Part shown: positions 8,242 to 16,163 of the stretch, one piece after another | How the letters are laid out: each line of letters starts with the position of its first letter | Numbering within the stretch: position 1 is the first letter of the stretch | Assembly: GCA_026392115.1 (NCBI GenBank) | Contig: JAPLCQ010000025.1 | Coordinates: 1-33,585, forward strand | Reading direction: 5' to 3' | DNA length: 33,585 nucleotides | Origin: Armatimonadota bacterium | GTDB taxonomy: Bacteria; Armatimonadota; Chthonomonadetes; Chthonomonadales; CAJBBX01 | Made by a program: the position numbers and the translations under genes | The notes under the pieces: model-generated | Database searches by the model: none | Told to the model about the DNA's origin: nothing | Seen by the model: only the letters and a program-made list of their open reading frames with translations

Positions 8242-8856
8242 CTACGGGTCGTCGAAGTCGAGGGGCGGCGGAGGCGGCGGGGCGGCGGCGGGCGGCGCCA
8301 CGGACGTGAACCGCTGGTTGCAGCGCGCGCAGCGCACCGCCGGAACGACGCCTTGCCCGTCCGGGCCAGCGGCCACGCCGTCCGGCGCCAGCTGCCCGCC
8401 GCACTTGGTGCAGAAGATCGAGCCGGTCGTGACGTAGCGCGGCGGCACGGGTTGCGACGGCGGGTTCACGGCCTCCTCGCCGCCGTACATCCGGAGCCAC
8501 TCCGTCTGCGTCCACGCCCGACCGTGCTTGAGTCCCGCAACGGAGAGGACGGCGGCGCGGAAGAAGTAGAACGCGGCGATGAAGTAGATGTAGAGCATGG
8601 TGAGGTTGGCGCAGCCGCTGCAGAAGGGCACCAGCATATCGCCCAGCGCCATGGGGAAGGAGCGCCCCGGCAGGTTGCACATGTACGTGGTGAGGACCAG
8701 CAGGGCGGTCCCGGCCAGCGCGGCGACGACGGTCGCCACGTCGAGCGCCGTGCCGATGCCGTCCAGCAGGTTCCCGGCCGACGCGAACAGCCCGGCCATG
8801 GCCAGGCAGAAGAGGATGATCAGAAACAGTGGCCCGTACGCGACCCTCGGGATCAT
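8242..8856 (-). CDS. Membrane protein with C-terminal zinc ribbon
   Basis: A 204-residue protein of unknown function. The N-terminal 120 residues hold three or four hydrophobic helices (YGPLFLIILFCLAMAGLFA, a second around ATVVAALAGTALLVL and another at LYIYFIAAFYFF). The C-terminal half is soluble, with two CxxC pairs, FCTKCGG and VRCARCNQRF, spaced like a zinc ribbon, then a proline-rich tail ending LDFDDP. Start at 8856 because GGAGG lies six bases upstream and the hydrophobic segment begins at once; the longer open frame upstream is basic and low in complexity. The gene diverges from the acetyltransferase gene and precedes the NPCBM gene by 57 bases. Confidence 0.75.
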   Translation of the reverse strand: MIPRVAYGPLFLIILFCLAMAGLFASAGNLLDGIGTALDVATVVAALAGTALLVLTTYMCNLPGRSFPMALGDMLVPFCSGCANLTMLYIYFIAAFYFFRAAVLSVAGLKHGRAWTQTEWLRMYGGEEAVNPPSQPVPPRYVTTGSIFCTKCGGQLAPDGVAAGPDGQGVVPAVRCARCNQRFTSVAPPAAAPPPPPPLDFDDP

Positions 8857-8951
8857 GGAGCGCCTCCGCCCGGCTGTGCTGCCTGCGTGGTCACATTCGA
8901 CGCGCCGCCGGGAAATCCTCCCGCCGCCCGCAGCGCGGTTCGCGGAGCAGG

Positions 8952-8957
8952 TATCAT
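8952..8957 (+). promoter_or_regulatory. Possible -10 box of the acetyltransferase gene
   Basis: TATCAT lies 44 bases before the ATG within GGTATCATCC, resembling the GGTAGCAT of the WD40 and fucosidase promoters. No good -35 is visible at 16-19 bases. Weak evidence. Confidence 0.25.
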
Positions 8958-9001
8958 CCTCCGCGCCACTGCTCGGGCAGGGCCGCAGGGAGGGACGAGG
9001 C

Positions 9002-10228
9002 ATGACCATTCGACCGCTGGAGATGGAGCGCGACCGCATCGCGGCCCGGCGCATCTGGCAGGAGGTGGGTTGGATATCCGCCGCCCAGGCCGACAAGATC
9101 GATCCCTACATCACCGCGGGCAACGCCTGGGTGGCCGAAATGGGAGGCGAGGCCGAGTGCCTGGTCTGCACCGTGCCCGGCAGCATGCGCTACCAGCGGA
9201 CCGATTTGCAGGCATCGTTCGTCACCGGGGTCACCGTGAGCCGCGTGGCGCGCAAGCAGGGGCTCGCGGGACGGGTGCTGGCGCGCGCGCTACGGCAGGA
9301 CGCCGAGCAGGGCTCCCTCGTCTCGCTTCTGGGTATGTTCGAACAGGGCTTCTACAACCGGCTGGGCTACGGCACCGGCGGCTATGTGCACCGCATCGCC
9401 CTCGACGGCTCGATGCTCGACGCCGGCGCCGACGCCCGCCCGCCGCTGCGCCTTACGCCCGCCGACGCCGAGCGGATGCATGCCCTGCGGATGCGGCGCC
9501 ACCGGGGGCATGGCGGCTGCTGCCTCGCCGCACTGGCCGTCACGGTGGGCGAGCTCAACGAGGAGGACAACGGCTTCGGGCTGGGCTACGCGCGTCCCGG
9601 TACGGACGAGCTGACCCACTTCGCCTGGTGTACCGCCAAGAACGTGGAGTCGGGACCTTATCGCGTCATGCTCTGCTTCGAGGAGCTGTCGCAACTGAAG
9701 GAGCTGCTGGCCCTGCTGGGCTCGCTGGGCGACCAGGTGCGGGTCTTCAAGCTCATCGAGCCGCCCGGCGTGCAGCTCGAGGACCTCGTGCGGAAGCCGA
9801 TCCGCAGCCGTCACGTCACCTACAAGAGCGAGTTCGAGACGGGCAACCGCGCCAGCGTCTACTGGCAGGCGCGCATCCTGGACCTGCCGCGGTGCGTGGC
9901 GGCGACAAGCCTGCGCGGCGACCCGGTGCGCTTCAATCTGGACCTGGCGGACCCCATCGAGGCGTTCACCGAGCCGGGATCATGGTGGCGCGGAGTGGGC
10001 GGCCGGTACCGGCTGGAGCTCGGACCGGAGAGCCGCTGCGAGCCCGGGACCGACGCGAGCCTGCCGACCCTGACCGCTTCGGTCGGCGCCTTCACGCGGC
10101 TCTGGCTCGGCGTCAGGCCCGCCGGCGGCCTGGCGGTGACCGATCGGCTCTCCGGCCCGCCGGAGCTGCTCGACGCGCTGGATGACGCGCTGCGCCTGCC
10201 CCCGCCCACGCCCGACTGGGACTTCTAG
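9002..10228 (+). CDS. Eis-like GNAT N-acetyltransferase
   Basis: A 408-residue cytoplasmic protein with Eis-family architecture: an N-terminal GNAT domain (residues 1-150), a second degenerate GNAT-like region, and a C-terminal sterol-carrier-like domain. The acetyl-CoA loop is visible as VTVSRVARKQGLAGRVLARAL near residue 79, followed by LGMFEQGFYNRLGYG. The protein ends in DWDF; in mycobacterial Eis (about 400 residues) the terminal Phe carboxylate takes part in catalysis, so the matching end supports the assignment. Members acetylate amines, including aminoglycosides in Mycobacterium, but the substrate here is unknown. GGGAGGG lies seven bases before the ATG. The upstream region is shared with the divergent zinc-ribbon gene, and a strong hairpin follows the stop. 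Confidence 0.88.
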   Translation: MTIRPLEMERDRIAARRIWQEVGWISAAQADKIDPYITAGNAWVAEMGGEAECLVCTVPGSMRYQRTDLQASFVTGVTVSRVARKQGLAGRVLARALRQDAEQGSLVSLLGMFEQGFYNRLGYGTGGYVHRIALDGSMLDAGADARPPLRLTPADAERMHALRMRRHRGHGGCCLAALAVTVGELNEEDNGFGLGYARPGTDELTHFAWCTAKNVESGPYRVMLCFEELSQLKELLALLGSLGDQVRVFKLIEPPGVQLEDLVRKPIRSRHVTYKSEFETGNRASVYWQARILDLPRCVAATSLRGDPVRFNLDLADPIEAFTEPGSWWRGVGGRYRLELGPESRCEPGTDASLPTLTASVGAFTRLWLGVRPAGGLAVTDRLSGPPELLDALDDALRLPPPTPDWDF

Positions 10229-10253
10229 CCGGCCGGCGCGGCACACAGGCAAA

Positions 10254-10280
10254 GGGCCCCGGCAGCCGTCGCCGGGGCCC
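10254..10280. terminator. Bidirectional hairpin between acetyltransferase and ferredoxin
   Basis: A perfect 10-bp stem, GGGCCCCGGC/GCCGGGGCCC, with a 7-base loop sits in the 72-base gap between convergent genes. AAA precedes it, giving a short T-run in the minus-strand transcript. Confidence 0.75.
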
Positions 10281-10300
10281 CGGTGCGGACGGGACGGAAC

Positions 10301-10558
10301 CTACTGCGCGTGGAAGGCGCTGTTGATCTGCTCGAAGTGCGCCTTGTCGGCGGGCAGGTCGACGTCGGCGAAGATGGCCGCGGTCGGGCATCCCGGCTCG
10401 CAGTTGCCGCAGTCGATGCACGTGTCCGGGTTGATGAACAACTGGTCGTAGGTGTTGCCGTCAGCATCCGTGAAGACGCCTTCGACGATGCTGTCGGTCG
10501 CACAGACCTGGATGCACTCGCCGTCCTTGGTGCAGCCGTCCGTAATCACGTAAGCCAT
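10301..10558 (-). CDS. Dicluster ferredoxin with Asp in the first cluster motif
   Basis: An 85-residue electron carrier. The second motif is a canonical CxxCxxCxxxCP (Cys47, 50, 53, 57). The first is Cys9-Thr-Lys-Asp12-Gly-Glu-Cys15-x3-Cys19, so Asp occupies the second ligand position, as in Pyrococcus furiosus ferredoxin, and Cys19 is followed by Ala rather than Pro. Cluster I should therefore be a [3Fe-4S] or an Asp-ligated [4Fe-4S] cluster, and cluster II a normal [4Fe-4S]; this is inference from ligand spacing. The start MAYVITDG is typical of the family; AAAGGTGG lies eight bases upstream, and a GTG 12 bases earlier overlaps that site. It lies 125 bases downstream of rex in the same orientation. 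Confidence 0.9.
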   Translation of the reverse strand: MAYVITDGCTKDGECIQVCATDSIVEGVFTDADGNTYDQLFINPDTCIDCGNCEPGCPTAAIFADVDLPADKAHFEQINSAFHAQ

Positions 10559-10683
10559 TCTGTGATCCACCTTTCTGGCTCAGGCCATTGGTTTGTTGTA
10601 CGCCTCGCCGCGGGGCGTCCATCGGCCCTTTGGGGAGGCTGGTCTGGCACATCTGCCGCCGGATCGCGCCGCGGGGAAGGCCG

Positions 10684-11325
10684 CTAGTCCTGGGGACCGC
10701 GGGCGATGTCCTGGTTGCGCTTGGCGATGCGGAACGAGAGGGCCATGAGCCCCTGCTCGAGCCGCTGGTTCTCCACAATGATGCCGGCCGGGACGTCCAG
10801 GTCGATGAGGGCGAAGTTCCACAAGGCGCGGACGCCCGCGTCGACCAACCTGTCCGCCACGGCCTGGGCCTTGTCGGCCGGAAGGGCGAGGCACGCCGAC
10901 TCGATCCCCTGCTCCTGGATGAACCGCTCCATGATCGCCGCATCGCGCACCGGCAGGCCGGCCACCGAGGTCCCGATCAGCGCGGGGTCGTTGTCGAAGA
11001 GAGCCACCAGGTCGAAGCCCGCGTGGCTCCAGATGTCGCTCAGGACGAGGGCGCGCCCGAGATTGCCGATGCCCACCAGCGCCACGGGCTTGGCGGAGAG
11101 GATGTCGAGCATGGAGCTGATCAGAATCTCCAGGTCCGCGATGCGGTAGCCCTGGCGCGGCTTCCCCAGGATGCGCAGGGCCGACAAGTCCTGCCGCACG
11201 CGTGAGCCGGTGACGCCTTCCCGCACGGCCAGTTCGTCGCTGGTCACCGTGGCGCGGCCCTCGCTCTTCAGCTTCGTGAGCAGGAGCAGGTAGTTCATGT
11301 ACCGCTGAAGCGTCTCTCGATGCAT
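10684..11325 (-). CDS. rex: Redox-sensing transcriptional repressor Rex
   Basis: A 213-residue cytoplasmic regulator. The N-terminal winged helix (residues 1-80) includes VTSDELAVREGVTGSRVRQDLSALRILGKPRQGY, the characteristic Rex DNA-binding segment. A Rossmann fold follows with VALVGIGNLGRAL near residue 82, the NAD(H)-binding loop, and LFDNDP near residue 108. Rex senses the NADH/NAD+ ratio and represses fermentation and respiration genes when NADH is low. Length is normal. AAGGAG lies before the ATG with a spacing of about seven bases. The ferredoxin gene downstream is a plausible redox partner or target. I could not find a clear Rex operator in the flanking intergenic regions. Confidence 0.95.
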   Translation of the reverse strand: MHRETLQRYMNYLLLLTKLKSEGRATVTSDELAVREGVTGSRVRQDLSALRILGKPRQGYRIADLEILISSMLDILSAKPVALVGIGNLGRALVLSDIWSHAGFDLVALFDNDPALIGTSVAGLPVRDAAIMERFIQEQGIESACLALPADKAQAVADRLVDAGVRALWNFALIDLDVPAGIIVENQRLEQGLMALSFRIAKRNQDIARGPQD

Positions 11326-11368
11326 CGTTGTCTCCTTCGGTAGGGCCCCGCCGCAGCCGCGACGCTGC

Positions 11369-11375
11369 TATTATA
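11369..11375. promoter_or_regulatory. Overlapping divergent -10 boxes between rex and the LamG gene
   Basis: TATTATA reads as a consensus TATAAT on the minus strand (11375-11370), about 45 bases before rex, and as TATTAT on the plus strand toward the LamG gene. It stands out in GC-rich surroundings. -35 boxes are weak on both strands. Confidence 0.45.
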
Positions 11376-11513
11376 GTTGATGAGCCGCCGCTCTCGGTAC
11401 CCGGTTATCGATTCTACGTGCATCAGACGCCGGCTGTGCCCCAGATTCGACGGCATGGCGGCCCCGGGCGGCGCTCGCCGCGTAGCCGGCGCCCCACCGG
11501 CCAGGAGGTTGCC

Positions 11514-14500
11514 ATGCGCTCGTTGCCTCGGTTACGGTTCGGCGGACCCGCCTGCGGCGCCCTCTGCCTGGGCGTCGCACTCGCGGCCGCGATCCCGGCG
11601 GCGGCTCAGCGGCCCGCGACGCGGCCGTCCATGGCCTCGCTCATGCCCTCGGCGCGCGACTACGTGCTGCAGTACTGGCGCGACGGCTGGCGCGGCCGCA
11701 CCGCCGACGGCCGCAAGCTCCGCGTGGTGCAGACGGGCAGCTACGCCATGGCCCTCGACGCCGAGCGCATCGCCATCCCCCACCTCGGCCCCGTGCGGGC
11801 GCCTGCGCCCTACGCCCGGGCGGGCGCCGAGGGGCTCCCCGGCCTCGCCAAGCTGCCGCCCGCGGCCCTGACGCTGACGCTGGAGGTGGACGGGCGCACC
11901 TACCGCTGCACCGGCGCCGAGCCGCCCAGCCTCCACGGCGGACCGCGCATCGTGGAGGCCGGCCGCCTGCTGCAACGCTCCGATGTGACGGGCCTCGTCT
12001 TCAAGGACGACGGCGGAGCGCGCCTGCCCGTGGAGGCCCGGCTGGAGACCATCGCATGGCCCGACCGCCTGGGCCTGTTGCTCGAGGCCGCGCCCGCCGC
12101 GGGCGACCTGACCGCCGGCCCCGGATTCGGCCGCGTGGGCGGGGGATGGGTCTTCGACGGCGCCGGCGCCATCGTCGACGCGGCCGCCCCGGAACTCGAC
12201 CCAGCGGCTTTCACCGTGGAGATGTGGGCCTACCTCCCGGACGCGCCCGAGGCCACCAACGCCTACCCGTGGCTCTTCTGCAAGGGCGGCAACGAGTGGG
12301 TCGACGGCGCCTACGGGTTGGCCCTCATCAACGGCACGCCCACCGCGCGCATTTGCATCGGCGGCGGACGCGACAACGCCTTCGACCTGGAGGCCCGCTA
12401 CGAGAACGGCGGACGCCTCACCGTCCAGCGCGAGCGGTGGACGCACCTGGCGATGACCTACGACGGCGGCGACCTGCGCATCTACGTCGACGGCCGCCCG
12501 GCCGGCTCCATGCCCGTGAACCGCGCCCGCAAGCCCCGCCCCGACGGCATCGCCCTGGGCCGCCGCCTGGACGACTCGGGCGACGGCTACCACTTCCGCG
12601 GCGCGCTGGACGAGGTGCGGCTCACCGGCCGCGCCCTCGCCGCCGCCGAGATCGCCCGGCGCTTCGCCAAGCCCGAGGCCGCTGAGCCCGACGCCGCCGA
12701 AGTGCGCGCCTGGCTGTTCGACCCCAAAGGCCCTGCCATGGAGCGTCGGCCCGTGCGCTCGTGGCGCGGCGCCTCCATGCGGCTGGAGCTGCGAACCGGC
12801 GGCCGCGCGCACGTCGCCCGCCTCGCCCCCGAGCCCGGCAGGGAGTGGCGCACCGGCGAGCGGCGCTCCGTGGCCGTCGCCCTGGACCCGGCCACCGGCG
12901 CTCCGGCCGCCGAGGAGCAGGTCCAGGTGGCAGCGAGCGAACGGACAAGCGGGCGCCTCCTGCCCGTGACGGCCGATCCGATCCGCGGCTGGGTGCGCGT
13001 GAACCTCGACGACCTGCAGGCGCAGGGCTCTGGCAACGACCTGCTCGACCGCGCGCGGCTCACGCTCACGAACCCCACCGACCGGGCGCTGCCGCTCCGG
13101 CTGCTGCTGGAGAAGACCGACCGCGGACTCCAGGCGCCCGGTATGTCGCAGGTCACAGGCATCTCGCCCATGCTCCGGGACGCCGACGGCAACCCCACGG
13201 GCCTCCACGTGCAGCTGAGCAAGAACTGGCACTCGCAGCCGGGCCGCGACCTGGTCTACCAGGGCGCCTGGCTCCACGCCGCGGCCTACCTGCGCCTGCC
13301 GCCGCACGCCACCGTGGATCTGGAGGCGACGCTGGCCTATGCCCGGTGGGGGGGAGTGCCGGCGGCGTCGCATGCCCAGCTCTGCCTCATCGGCTGGGGA
13401 TCCAACCAGGAGTGGAACCAGTCGGCCATCGGCGCCTGGGGCGAGAGCATCTGCTATGAGCCCGACCAGGCGCAGGCCGAGTGCCTCATCTGCGACGTGC
13501 GGCCCCTGCTGGTGGCGAGCCGCTTCGCCGGGAAGCCCGTGCGCTGGACCTGGACCGGCAACGTCGGCGGCGGCGACCTGGTCCGCTGGTTCGACGCGCG
13601 TGGCAAGCGGCGCTTCCCGGACCGCATGAACACCGTGGTGCGGCGCATCGGCCCGAACCTGACCGAGGTGACCTACGCGGGCGGCTTCGGGCAGGGCGCC
13701 ATCCGCCACTCGGTCACCGTCAGCCTCCACCGCACCGACGACCTGGTGCGCGGCGTCTACCGCCTCTCCATGCGCGTGCTGCGGCCGGTGGAGTTCAGCC
13801 GGCTGGTCCTCTTCCAGATAGGCGCGGATACCTACAGCTATACGGGCGAGCGGCGCATGGCCGTCGGGAACGCCTCGGGCCTCGCCCGCGAGTGGGAGAC
13901 GCGGTGGGGCGGCGACACCTACCGCACCCGGCCCGTGCCGCTGAAGGGGCCTGCCGCCTGGGTGGCCATGCAAGGCTGCGCGCCGCGCAGCGACGGCGCC
14001 GACTGGCTGGCGCTGGCCAACCGCGGCCTCGTGGTCCGCTCGTGGAAGGCCCGCCTGGGCGGCAGGCCCGCCGAGCCCTGGTTCGCCGAGCACGGCGCCC
14101 GGGTGGGCGGCGCCGACACCTCCACGGCGGACATCCTGCCGCCGCCGGGCGTGGCGCGGCTGCTGCCGGGCGACGGCGTCGAGGCCGTCTTCGAGCATGT
14201 GATCGTGCCGCAGCGCGCCGAGGACTACTACGGACCGAACGCCGCCTTCAGGGCCGCGCTGGAGAGGGACCAGGACACCTGGCGCATCATCCGCCGCGAG
14301 GCCGCCGGCAACGCGTTGACCGCGAAGGCGACGGTGGGCCGGATCGCCTCGGCCTGGCCGCTGAAGGTCGCCGCGATCGGCGACCGCGCCCGCTTCAGCG
14401 TTACGGGAGGGCTCGGCTACGTGCCGATCACCTTTACGGGCCTCACCGGCTTCCGCGACCCGGTGCTGGAGGTGCGCGAGCCCGGCGGCCCCTGGAAGCG

Positions 14501-14648
14501 CGTGGACCAGACCCTCCACGGCAAGGACTACTGGCAAGCCGACTTCGACGCCGAGGCCCGGACGTGGGAGATTACCTACACGATCCCCCTCGACACGCCC
14601 GGCGACGCGCCCACGCCAAGGGAGATGCGCTTCCGCCTGGGCCCCTAG
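11514..14648 (+). CDS. Large exported LamG (concanavalin A-like) domain protein
   Basis: A 1044-residue protein with a signal peptide (MRSLPRLRFGGPACG, hydrophobic core GALCLGVALAAAIPAAAQ). Residues about 200-385 form a LamG/concanavalin-like jellyroll: AFTVEMWAYLPD, RWTHLAMTYDGGDLRIYVDG and FRGALDEVRLTGRALAAAEI are diagnostic strands. Residues 40-190 and 400-1044 are beta-rich and not recognised; the C-terminal part has aromatic-rich segments such as GWGSNQEWNQSAIGAWGE and could be a sugar-processing or binding domain. No catalytic site assigned. The preferred start has AGGAGG five bases upstream. It is divergent from rex and followed after 133 bases by the URO-D gene. The fucosidase and NPCBM genes nearby suggest a glycan role (inference). 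Confidence 0.85.
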   Translation: MRSLPRLRFGGPACGALCLGVALAAAIPAAAQRPATRPSMASLMPSARDYVLQYWRDGWRGRTADGRKLRVVQTGSYAMALDAERIAIPHLGPVRAPAPYARAGAEGLPGLAKLPPAALTLTLEVDGRTYRCTGAEPPSLHGGPRIVEAGRLLQRSDVTGLVFKDDGGARLPVEARLETIAWPDRLGLLLEAAPAAGDLTAGPGFGRVGGGWVFDGAGAIVDAAAPELDPAAFTVEMWAYLPDAPEATNAYPWLFCKGGNEWVDGAYGLALINGTPTARICIGGGRDNAFDLEARYENGGRLTVQRERWTHLAMTYDGGDLRIYVDGRPAGSMPVNRARKPRPDGIALGRRLDDSGDGYHFRGALDEVRLTGRALAAAEIARRFAKPEAAEPDAAEVRAWLFDPKGPAMERRPVRSWRGASMRLELRTGGRAHVARLAPEPGREWRTGERRSVAVALDPATGAPAAEEQVQVAASERTSGRLLPVTADPIRGWVRVNLDDLQAQGSGNDLLDRARLTLTNPTDRALPLRLLLEKTDRGLQAPGMSQVTGISPMLRDADGNPTGLHVQLSKNWHSQPGRDLVYQGAWLHAAAYLRLPPHATVDLEATLAYARWGGVPAASHAQLCLIGWGSNQEWNQSAIGAWGESICYEPDQAQAECLICDVRPLLVASRFAGKPVRWTWTGNVGGGDLVRWFDARGKRRFPDRMNTVVRRIGPNLTEVTYAGGFGQGAIRHSVTVSLHRTDDLVRGVYRLSMRVLRPVEFSRLVLFQIGADTYSYTGERRMAVGNASGLAREWETRWGGDTYRTRPVPLKGPAAWVAMQGCAPRSDGADWLALANRGLVVRSWKARLGGRPAEPWFAEHGARVGGADTSTADILPPPGVARLLPGDGVEAVFEHVIVPQRAEDYYGPNAAFRAALERDQDTWRIIRREAAGNALTAKATVGRIASAWPLKVAAIGDRARFSVTGGLGYVPITFTGLTGFRDPVLEVREPGGPWKRVDQTLHGKDYWQADFDAEARTWEITYTIPLDTPGDAPTPREMRFRLGP

Positions 14649-14670
14649 CCCGCGCGTCCATGCCGGTCCG

Positions 14671-14710
14671 CCCGTCCGTGTCCGTCCGTGTTCGTCCGTG
14701 CGGGTCCGTG
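14671..14710. repeat. Four-copy 10-bp tandem repeat
   Basis: Four consecutive 10-mers end in GTCCGTG: CCCGTCCGTG, TCCGTCCGTG, TTCGTCCGTG and CGGGTCCGTG. The 10-base period is close to one DNA helical turn. The array lies in the 133-base gap between the LamG and URO-D genes. Function unknown. Confidence 0.6.
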
Positions 14711-14781
14711 GAGCGCCCGCGGCAGGGAAACCGCGCGCGCACAGCGAACTTGCGCGCATCGCCCACAGGCAAGGAGCCGCC

Positions 14782-15846
14782 ATGACCTCCAAAGAGCGCG
14801 TCCTCACCACCTTCGCACGCCGAGAGGCCGACCGCGTGCCCATCAACTACTCGGCAAACCCGGGCATCGACCAGCGGCTCAAGGCCCACTTCGGGCTGGA
14901 GCCCGGCGACCACGAGGGCCTGCTCGTGCGGCTGGGCGTCGACTTCCGAGGCGTCGGCGCCCCTTACGTCGGCCCGAAGCTCCACGACGATATCCCCGAC
15001 CGCCACGTCGACATCTGGGGCATCCACCGGCGCTACATCGAGCACCCCTCCGGCGGCTACTGGGACTACTGCGACTTCCCGCTGAAGGAGGCGACCGAGG
15101 AGGAGATCGCCGCCTGGCCGCTCCCCTCGGCCGACGACTTCGACGTCTCCGGCGTCTACGAGGCCTGCCGCCGCCAGTCGGAGTACGCCATCAACGGCTC
15201 GGGCGGCTTCGGCGACATCATCAACGGCAACGGGATGCTGCGGAGCATGGAGCAGACCCTCGTCGACCTGGTCACCGAGGACCCCGCGGGCCTCCTGCTC
15301 GCCGACCGCCGCATGGCCATCCAGATGGAGCTCACCGAGCGTATCCTGGAGGCTGCCGGGGGCGGCGTCGACTACATCTACATGGGCGAGGACCTGGGCA
15401 CCCAGATCGGCCCCATCATCGGCATGAAGACCTTCCGCCGCCAGATTCGCCCGCGCTACGAGAAGTACTGCGCCCTGGCCCGGGCCTACAACGTGCCCGT
15501 GATGATGCACTGCTGCGGCTCCAGCAGCTGGGCGTTCGACGACTTCGCCGAGATCGGCATCCACGTGGTCGACACGCTCCAGCCCGAGGCCGCCCTGACG
15601 GCGCCGGAGTACCTGAAGGCCCGGTACGGCGACAAGCTGGCCTTCCACGGCTGCATCTCCACGGCGGGACCCGTGGCGAGCGGAACGCCGGAAGATGTGG
15701 TGGCCGACTGCCGCCGGACGCTGGAGATCATGATGCCCGGCGGCGGCTACTGCTTCGCGCCCACGCACTCCCTGCAGGACAACTCCCCCACGGAGAACGT
15801 GGTGGCCATGTACGAGACCGCGCACAAGTTCGGCCGGTACGTGTAG
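14782..15846 (+). CDS. Uroporphyrinogen decarboxylase (URO-D) family protein, methyltransferase-like
   Basis: A 354-residue cytoplasmic protein of the URO-D superfamily. It begins MTSKERVLTTFARREADRVP, a hallmark of the non-HemE branch that includes corrinoid methyltransferases such as MtaA. A likely zinc site is His243-x-Cys245 in VMMHCCGSSSW plus Cys324 in GGGYCFAPTH, matching the HxC...C ligands of that branch. The HemE substrate residues are not evident, so heme synthesis is unlikely. Probable role: methyl or demethylation chemistry of an unknown substrate; no corrinoid protein gene is adjacent. AAGGAG lies five bases before the ATG. It may be co-transcribed with the LamG gene and is followed by a strong hairpin. 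Confidence 0.87.
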   Translation: MTSKERVLTTFARREADRVPINYSANPGIDQRLKAHFGLEPGDHEGLLVRLGVDFRGVGAPYVGPKLHDDIPDRHVDIWGIHRRYIEHPSGGYWDYCDFPLKEATEEEIAAWPLPSADDFDVSGVYEACRRQSEYAINGSGGFGDIINGNGMLRSMEQTLVDLVTEDPAGLLLADRRMAIQMELTERILEAAGGGVDYIYMGEDLGTQIGPIIGMKTFRRQIRPRYEKYCALARAYNVPVMMHCCGSSSWAFDDFAEIGIHVVDTLQPEAALTAPEYLKARYGDKLAFHGCISTAGPVASGTPEDVVADCRRTLEIMMPGGGYCFAPTHSLQDNSPTENVVAMYETAHKFGRYV

Positions 15847-16163
15847 GGGCGGCCTGGTAACAGTCTGGTACTGATCGCCTCCCCTGCCGCGCGGCCCGGG
15901 AGGCGATTTCGCAGGATATCGCCCGCCGACCGGCGTACTCTGGTAACCACACGAGCGCCCACGCTGGTACCTCCTGATCTCCCTGCCGATTGGGGCGCAA
16001 CACGGGTTGGCCTCGCCTCTCGTGACGGTCGGTTGTTCCGACGAATCCGCTTCAGCTAGCCCCGAGCCCGGCATCCGCCCAGGACCGTGCGTGGTACGGT
16101 CGGCTTTGTCCGAGCAGACACTCCTGCGAATGTGGGGGCATCGGCCCTCTGGGTGATCGAGAC
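15847..16163. other. Intergenic region without a gene
   Basis: The region holds a terminator (15874-15909), four copies of CTGGTA(A/C) at 15854, 15865, 15940 and 15964, and a GACCGT/ACGGTC inverted repeat (16083-16101) close to the kinase start. I see no coding sequence and no convincing -35/-10 pair. Confidence 0.55.
15874..15909 (+). terminator. Terminator of the URO-D gene
   Basis: A 10-bp stem, ATCGCCTCCC (15874-15883) with GGGAGGCGAT (15898-15907), has a 14-base loop and ends in TTT, 28 bases after the stop codon. Confidence 0.7.

Noticed and set aside
11326-11513. Rex operator between rex and the LamG gene
   Set aside because: No TTGTGAA-N4-TTCACAA-like palindrome was found; only overlapping -10 boxes are visible.
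14671-14710. CRISPR-like array
   Set aside because: Units are only 10 bases with no spacers, and no cas gene is present.
11532-14846. Open frame of 1104 codons opposite the LamG gene
   Set aside because: Low-complexity composition and no recognisable domain; the plus-strand frame has a signal peptide, ribosome site and LamG motifs.
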